A stretch of DNA of 64,000 nt, taken from Antedon mediterranea (taxonomy: Eukaryota; Echinodermata; Crinoidea; Comatulida; Antedonidae). Both the position numbers and the translations under genes were made by a program. The stretch covers positions 33,653,795 through 33,717,794 of the forward strand of contig NC_092670.1 in assembly GCF_964355755.1 (NCBI RefSeq), given 5' to 3'. Below the pieces are notes generated by a model, which saw nothing but the letters and a program-made list of their open reading frames with translations, was not told where the DNA came from and did not search any database. This document shows, one piece after another, positions 49,501 through 55,500 of the stretch; within the stretch, counting starts at the first letter, position 1; the number at the start of each line of letters is the position of its first letter.

Positions 49501-52500
49501 AAAACATGTCGATACTTCTGTCAACATGTTATTCATTGCATATCTAGGAAATTAAAAAAATAAACATAAATTCCAACAAAATTTCCGATTCTGTCTTTAA
49601 TTATAGCACAATTTAAGATTTTTTTAAACAATAATTTTTGTTTCAGTAAGGAATAATTAAATGTTTACTAGGCTTACTCTGACTAGTAATCAAAATAATT
49701 TTTTAAAAAAGATGATGGTTTTAATACATTACAGTTAGTAGTTGGATGGTATACTATAGTACTTACACTGAAGCAATTGTCTTTGGAAACTTTGGCAGAC
49801 TTGTTAGTGAGTTATTAGCAAGGTTTCTGTAAACATTAAGTAAATTAAGTGGTAAATTATTCTATTTTCTTTGAAATAAGCGCATACATGTTTGTGTAAT
49901 GTATGCCACAGTCTATTTTAATAGGAAGTATTTAAATATAATTACTATTACAGCGTGATGGTAATTATGTGAAAGATGTTGCTAACCACTCTAAAATCTT
50001 GAACGTAAAATCAGACAAGGTATCATTGTAGGACATTATTCTTTTCCCTATGGATGATGAATGTGTAAGGATGAGCAACAGAAAAACGATGTCAATCAGG
50101 GAATTTCACTCTTCAATCCAGTTTGTGAGAGTGTCGTTTTTAGCATTGTTAACAATAATTATGATCTTTCTGTAAATCATATCCTGAGTAATGGACACAG
50201 ATAACATTGATAAAATAATGTATCATTAATAAATTAGACATATTTAAAGGAGCAAAACAAGATAAAAAAAAACCAAAAAAATGATAATTCATTTTGAAAT
50301 CTTACATTGAAATAAGATCCTGTAGCTCTAACAAGGCATTGGTGTCGATTTTCTTCAGGTTGTTATCGCTTAAGTAACTAAAAAACAAGTAGTTATGTTA
50401 TGTTAAAACTACTAGTTTATTTTAAAAAGTGGAGTTGTTGGTGGGGGTTATGATTCTTTGCTACCACCCCAAGGGTCCTGGGTTCAAGTCCCGTTACATG
50501 TCAGGATTTTTTCTAAGGACCAAATTACAACTCCACTCCCAAAGACTTGTAATAAGACTTTGTTTATGTAGAGCATCTTGTGTATATGTTTGTCTTGTGA
50601 CCCTCTGATGGTTCCTAATGATCAGCATTTGCTGGATGGATCACCCTCATTAAATATGGTTAAAAAAAAATTAATTAACAATAAAGTAAAAGCACCAAAC
50701 ATTAGAGAAATACATACCCGTACCCTCTTTTTCCCCAAAGATATGTATGCAATTCTCTCTATACGTTTTTAATTTTGGCTTATATTAAGAAAACAATAAA
50801 TATAGGCCTAATGTGTTCTATAAGTGTAAGTTCTTGACGGAAGGATGCGCATGCGCAATATTGTATATGGAATTGGGACTACCGTATCCGGGCAATTTCT
50901 ACCTGAATTATAACCTACACTAACTACATATTGCATCTCACATAACACGTACATAGTTAGGAGGCCAGTGCAAACTTTGTTACCAAATTACATATTTAAT
51001 ATATTACAAAGTTTATATTATTATTACTTTTTATATGTTATTGGTGAATAAGCTGCAGGGGCGGTCGCAAGACTATTTTAAGAGGATTTCCCAAACAGGG
51101 CTGTAGACAGGTTGCTGATAATGAAAGTAAACTAGCAAACAAGATTCGAAGACTTTCCGATAACAGATATTCGTCCAACCACAAACCCAGGCCTAGCAAA
51201 GACAATCTCAAAAAATCTCTCCAATCGAAAGATAAATCGAATAATACAAGGGCTTAAGCTACATTTGTAGCAATAAGAAGAGTAATGGAGACTTTATGTA
51301 AGTAAAAATCGTGAATAAACTATACAAAACCAGCAAACAAGATTCAAAACTTTTACAACTTCAGAAACGCGTCCAACCACCATGAAGCGCCCTCTATCTG
51401 TCTTACTGTATTCTAAGGAATGGTGAGATTTTTCTTTTTTAGATTGTCTTTCGCTAGGCCTAGGGTTGTATAAGCAGGTTAGGGCATGGCTTCCAAAAGC
51501 AAAGATCAAGGTGCCAGGCCAAAGCCTAGATCACGTAATGCAGGAGGCACAGTTGATAAAACGGTAGTTGATATCGAGGGTGAAGACGAATGTGGTTCAT
51601 GTGGTGGCCATTTTATGTCTGGTGGCAAATCGGTTTTATGTGGACTTTGTAAGCTATGGTTCCACATAGATTGTCAGAAAATTAATGAAGCCAAATATAA
51701 GTGGCTATCCAAAGATGACTCATCCATTTTTTGGTACTGTAGGAGCTGCTCAGTCTCAGTAGGCAATTTCATGGGTCTTATTAATAATGTTAATGAGACA
51801 CAAAAAACCATGATTAAAACAATTGAAGCAATTAAATCTGAGGTAGAGATCAATAAAGAGGATATTAAAAAGTTATCCCAGTCATCTAGTGTTGTTAATA
51901 ATGAGGAGGTTAAGACAATAATTGAAAATAGACTTAAGGATGAAAATGAGAGATTGAAAAGAAAATCTAATTTGATGCTATATAGAATAGATGAGTCCAA
52001 GAGTAATTACTCAGATAGAAGAAAAAATGATGACCTCAGTAAATTGACAGGTATTTTCGAGGATATTGACCTAGAGGTCGAAATGAGAACATTTTTCCGG
52101 GTGGGTAAACACAGAGAAGATGGGTGCCACCCTATAAAGGTAGTTTTCAAGGAGGAATGTATCAAAAGAGATGCCTTTGAAATTGCTATACAAAAAAAGT
52201 GCGCAGTCTAGTAAGTAATGATAGACCAATAAAGGAACGTGATGAGTATAATAAACTTAGGGACATATTGAGGGATAGGCAAAGCAAAGGGGAAAAAGAC
52301 TTGGTAATTAGAAGGGGGAAAATAACTCGGTTTTGTTCCCAAAGCACTACCCAATCGGAAGAGAACACTGCCTAACAATGTAAGTTCTACGCAGTCAGAA
52401 GATGTTAATGATTTTTTAATGTGTTTTATACAAATTGTGATTCCCTTCTAAATAAGAAGAATGAGCTTCTGTTGCGTTTATCTTCAGAGAAAGTTGATAT

Positions 52501-55500
52501 CATTGCTTTGACTGAGATTCTACCAAAGAAGTACTTTTTTGAATTGTCTATAGAAGAGTTTCATATCTCTGGTTTTCAGATGTTTTTGCCAAATGAAAAG
52601 CTTTCATCTGGTAGAGGAGTTGTTATTTATGTTCGAAATGGGATGTCTGCCACTCCGGTTTTGTTTAAAGATATTTTGTTTGAGGAATCCATGTTTGTAG
52701 AGATTAAAGTCAAGGATCGCACTTTTTTAATTGGATGTGTGTATAGAAGTGACGCCGGATCTAGTGTCAATAATTCTGCTTTGTGTTCTCTGTTTAGAAA
52801 AGTGGCATCCTTTTCTTGTTCTGATTTTATTATAGTTGGAGATTTCAATTATAGGAGTATTAATTGGGAGCTAGGATATGTGACTGGTGAAGATGGTAAA
52901 AATAGTCAGAATTTTTTCGACACCATTATTGACTTATTTTTAACTCAGCATGTACGAGACCCAACCCGTTACAGAATAGGAGAACAGGCCAATGTTCTGG
53001 ACCTGGTACTTACATCTAATGAGGATTCTATTAGTGAGGTCCTTCAAGCTCCACCATTAGGTAAGAGTGATCATATGGTACTTCAATTTAAAATTCCAGT
53101 TAATTTAATCAAAGAAGAGGTGGTAGAGGTCAGAAATTATTTCCATGCTGATTATGATAGGTTTCGTGGTTTTCTTGATGGTGTCGATTGGGACACTGAG
53201 TTATTGGATAAGGACGGGTTACACTCGCACGGTTCTTTTGATGAGATCTTATCTAGAGGTATGGAACAGTTTGTTCCAAAGTGTAAGAAACACTTGTCTG
53301 GAAATGTTAAGAGACCTTTGTGGTATACTAAGGAGGTTGATAAGTCTATTAAACAGAAGAATAAATGCTGGAAACAGTATATCAAAGCAAAACGGAAAGG
53401 GCATGACTGTGCTAGTGTCAAATGGAACACGTTTATTAGAGTAAGGAATGATACTGTCAATTTGATTAGGAGTTCTAAAAGCATCTTCGAAAATAAGATT
53501 GCAAATGAGGTTAAAGTCAATGAAAAGTCTTTTTGGCGCTATGTAAATTCTCAGTTAAACACCAGATCTGGTATTCCTACTCTTAGAAATGTTGAAGGTA
53601 AACTTGTTGTAGATGACCAAGATAAAGCCGAGTCTTTTAATTCTTTTTTTAGCAGTGTCTTTTGTAAGGAGAACTTATCGAATGTTCCGAATCTTGATAA
53701 AAAGATTGAGGCTTCTTTGTCAGATATTGAGTTTAATGTAGAAGATATTCATAAACTGTTGTCTAACTTAGTTATAGATAAGTCAGCTGGCCCTGATGGC
53801 TTTCACCCACGGGTTTTGATTGAATTAAAGGATCAAATTGCTTACCCTCTCAGTCTAATATTCACTAGATTATTCATTGATCATAAGGTCCCTCTATCGT
53901 GGAAGGAGGCAATTGTAATACCTATATTTAAGAAAGGCAAAAAGGAAGACCCGGCTAACTACAGACCGGCTAGTTTAACGTCGGTCATAGGGAAAATGAT
54001 GGAAAGGATTATTAGGGATAAACTTGTAATGTATCTTGAGAGTAATGGTCTTTTGTGCAATGAGCAATTTGGATTCAGACAAGGTAGATCATGTGCATTA
54101 CAACTACTTGAGGTCCTGGAGAGTTGGACTACTAACCTGGATAACCATGATAGCTTTGATTGTGTCTATTTAGACTATAAAAAGGCCTTTGATAGTGTGC
54201 CACACCAAAGGCTTCTAGTCAAATTGAAAGGTTTTGGTATTACGGGAAATCTACTAGGATGGTTCTCTAATTATTTGTCAAATAGAACACAACGAGTTAG
54301 TGTCAATGGTCAATTGTCATCACAGGCTCCAGTATTAAGTGGAATTCCACAGGGTAGCGTTGTGGGCCCAATCTTATTTTCAATCTTCATTAACGATTTA
54401 CCTGATGTTGTCGAATCTAGTATACGTTTATTTGCAGACGACACCAAGTTGTATAGAGTGGTCAATAACATTGATGATGCGGATTTATTTCAAAGAGACA
54501 TTGACAGTGCTTCCCATTGGTCTAATGTTTGGCAATTGCCTTTTAATGACACTAAGTGTAAGGTATTTCATTATGGTCGTGATAATCCCAATTTCTTGTA
54601 TTCAATGGCTGGTAATTTACTACATGAGGTAAAGCAGGAGAAAGATCTAGGTGTTACCTTTGATCCTAGTTTAATCTTTAATTTGCATGTAGCGGATATT
54701 TGTAAAAGAGCTAATAAGAAACTAGGAATGATTTAAAGATCTTTTAAATTCTTGAATAAAGATGGATTTTTGAAGCTGTATAAGTCTATTGTCAGGCCAA
54801 CGCTTGAATATTGTAACACTGTTTATAGTCCTATTAGAAAACGAGATCAGGATGAAATAGAGAAAGTCCAGCAAAGAGCAACAAGATTGATTCCTAGGTA
54901 CCGTAATATTCCTTATGAACAACGTTTGAGAATTCTTGGTCTTCCTACCATGAGATATCGAAGGCAGAGAGCAGATATTATCCAAGTTTTTAGGATTGTT
55001 AAAGGTTTCGATCGTATTTCGATCAACACATTTTTTGAATTTGATCTAGAATCTCGGACCCGTGGACACCCATATAAACTCAAGTTTAAAAGCTCTCGTC
55101 TTAATATTAGGAGGGACACGTTCTCCAGGAGAGTTATTCTCTTATGGAATGCTCTGCCTACGGATGTAGTTTCATGTGCTACGGTGAACTTGTTCAAAGC
55201 AAAACTTAACGTCGCATGGTCTAACCACCCGCTGAAGTTTTCACCCTATATAGAATATGATTTTATTGCTAAGAGGGGCTTTTAAGCACTGAGTGCTTCG
55301 CCTCGATCCCGTAGACGAAAGTGTACGGGAAACAAGTAAACAAGTAAACACTGAGTTTTTGAGCAACACAGGACCCCTATTGTTGGCATATGGCGAATTG
55401 TAAAATGACACCGCTTGGTGACCGCAAATGGCACTCTCGCACGTAAAATTCATGATAAATGTCACATCTAGTTCGCCGAAAATGTCATTCTATAGTGCGC

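Larger units (their letters stand above)
40540..49955. repeat. Right arm of the large inverted duplication
   Basis: Inverse counterpart of 1680-10627; block list given there. It carries receptor exons 3 and 4 and two right-arm-only fold-back insertions (42083-45450 and about 45770-49266). The end near 40540 shares ATTATCGTTAGTACTA and CCATGTAGGCAATGA with 10570-10625. Exon 2 (50306-50377) lies just outside the detectable homology. Confidence 0.85.
51050..55345 (+). mobile_element. Nearly intact CR1-like LINE (PHD ORF1, endonuclease-RT ORF2)
   Basis: Two-ORF non-LTR retrotransposon in receptor intron 1, opposite strand to the gene. ORF1 has a PHD-type zinc finger; ORF2 has an apurinic-type endonuclease followed by RT. 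Only two lesions stand out: a length change in an A-run of ORF1 and one TAA in ORF2. The 3' end carries a short direct repeat (ACAAGTAAACAAGTAAAC near 55335) instead of poly-A, as in CR1-group elements. The preserved frames mean a young insertion. Confidence 0.88.
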
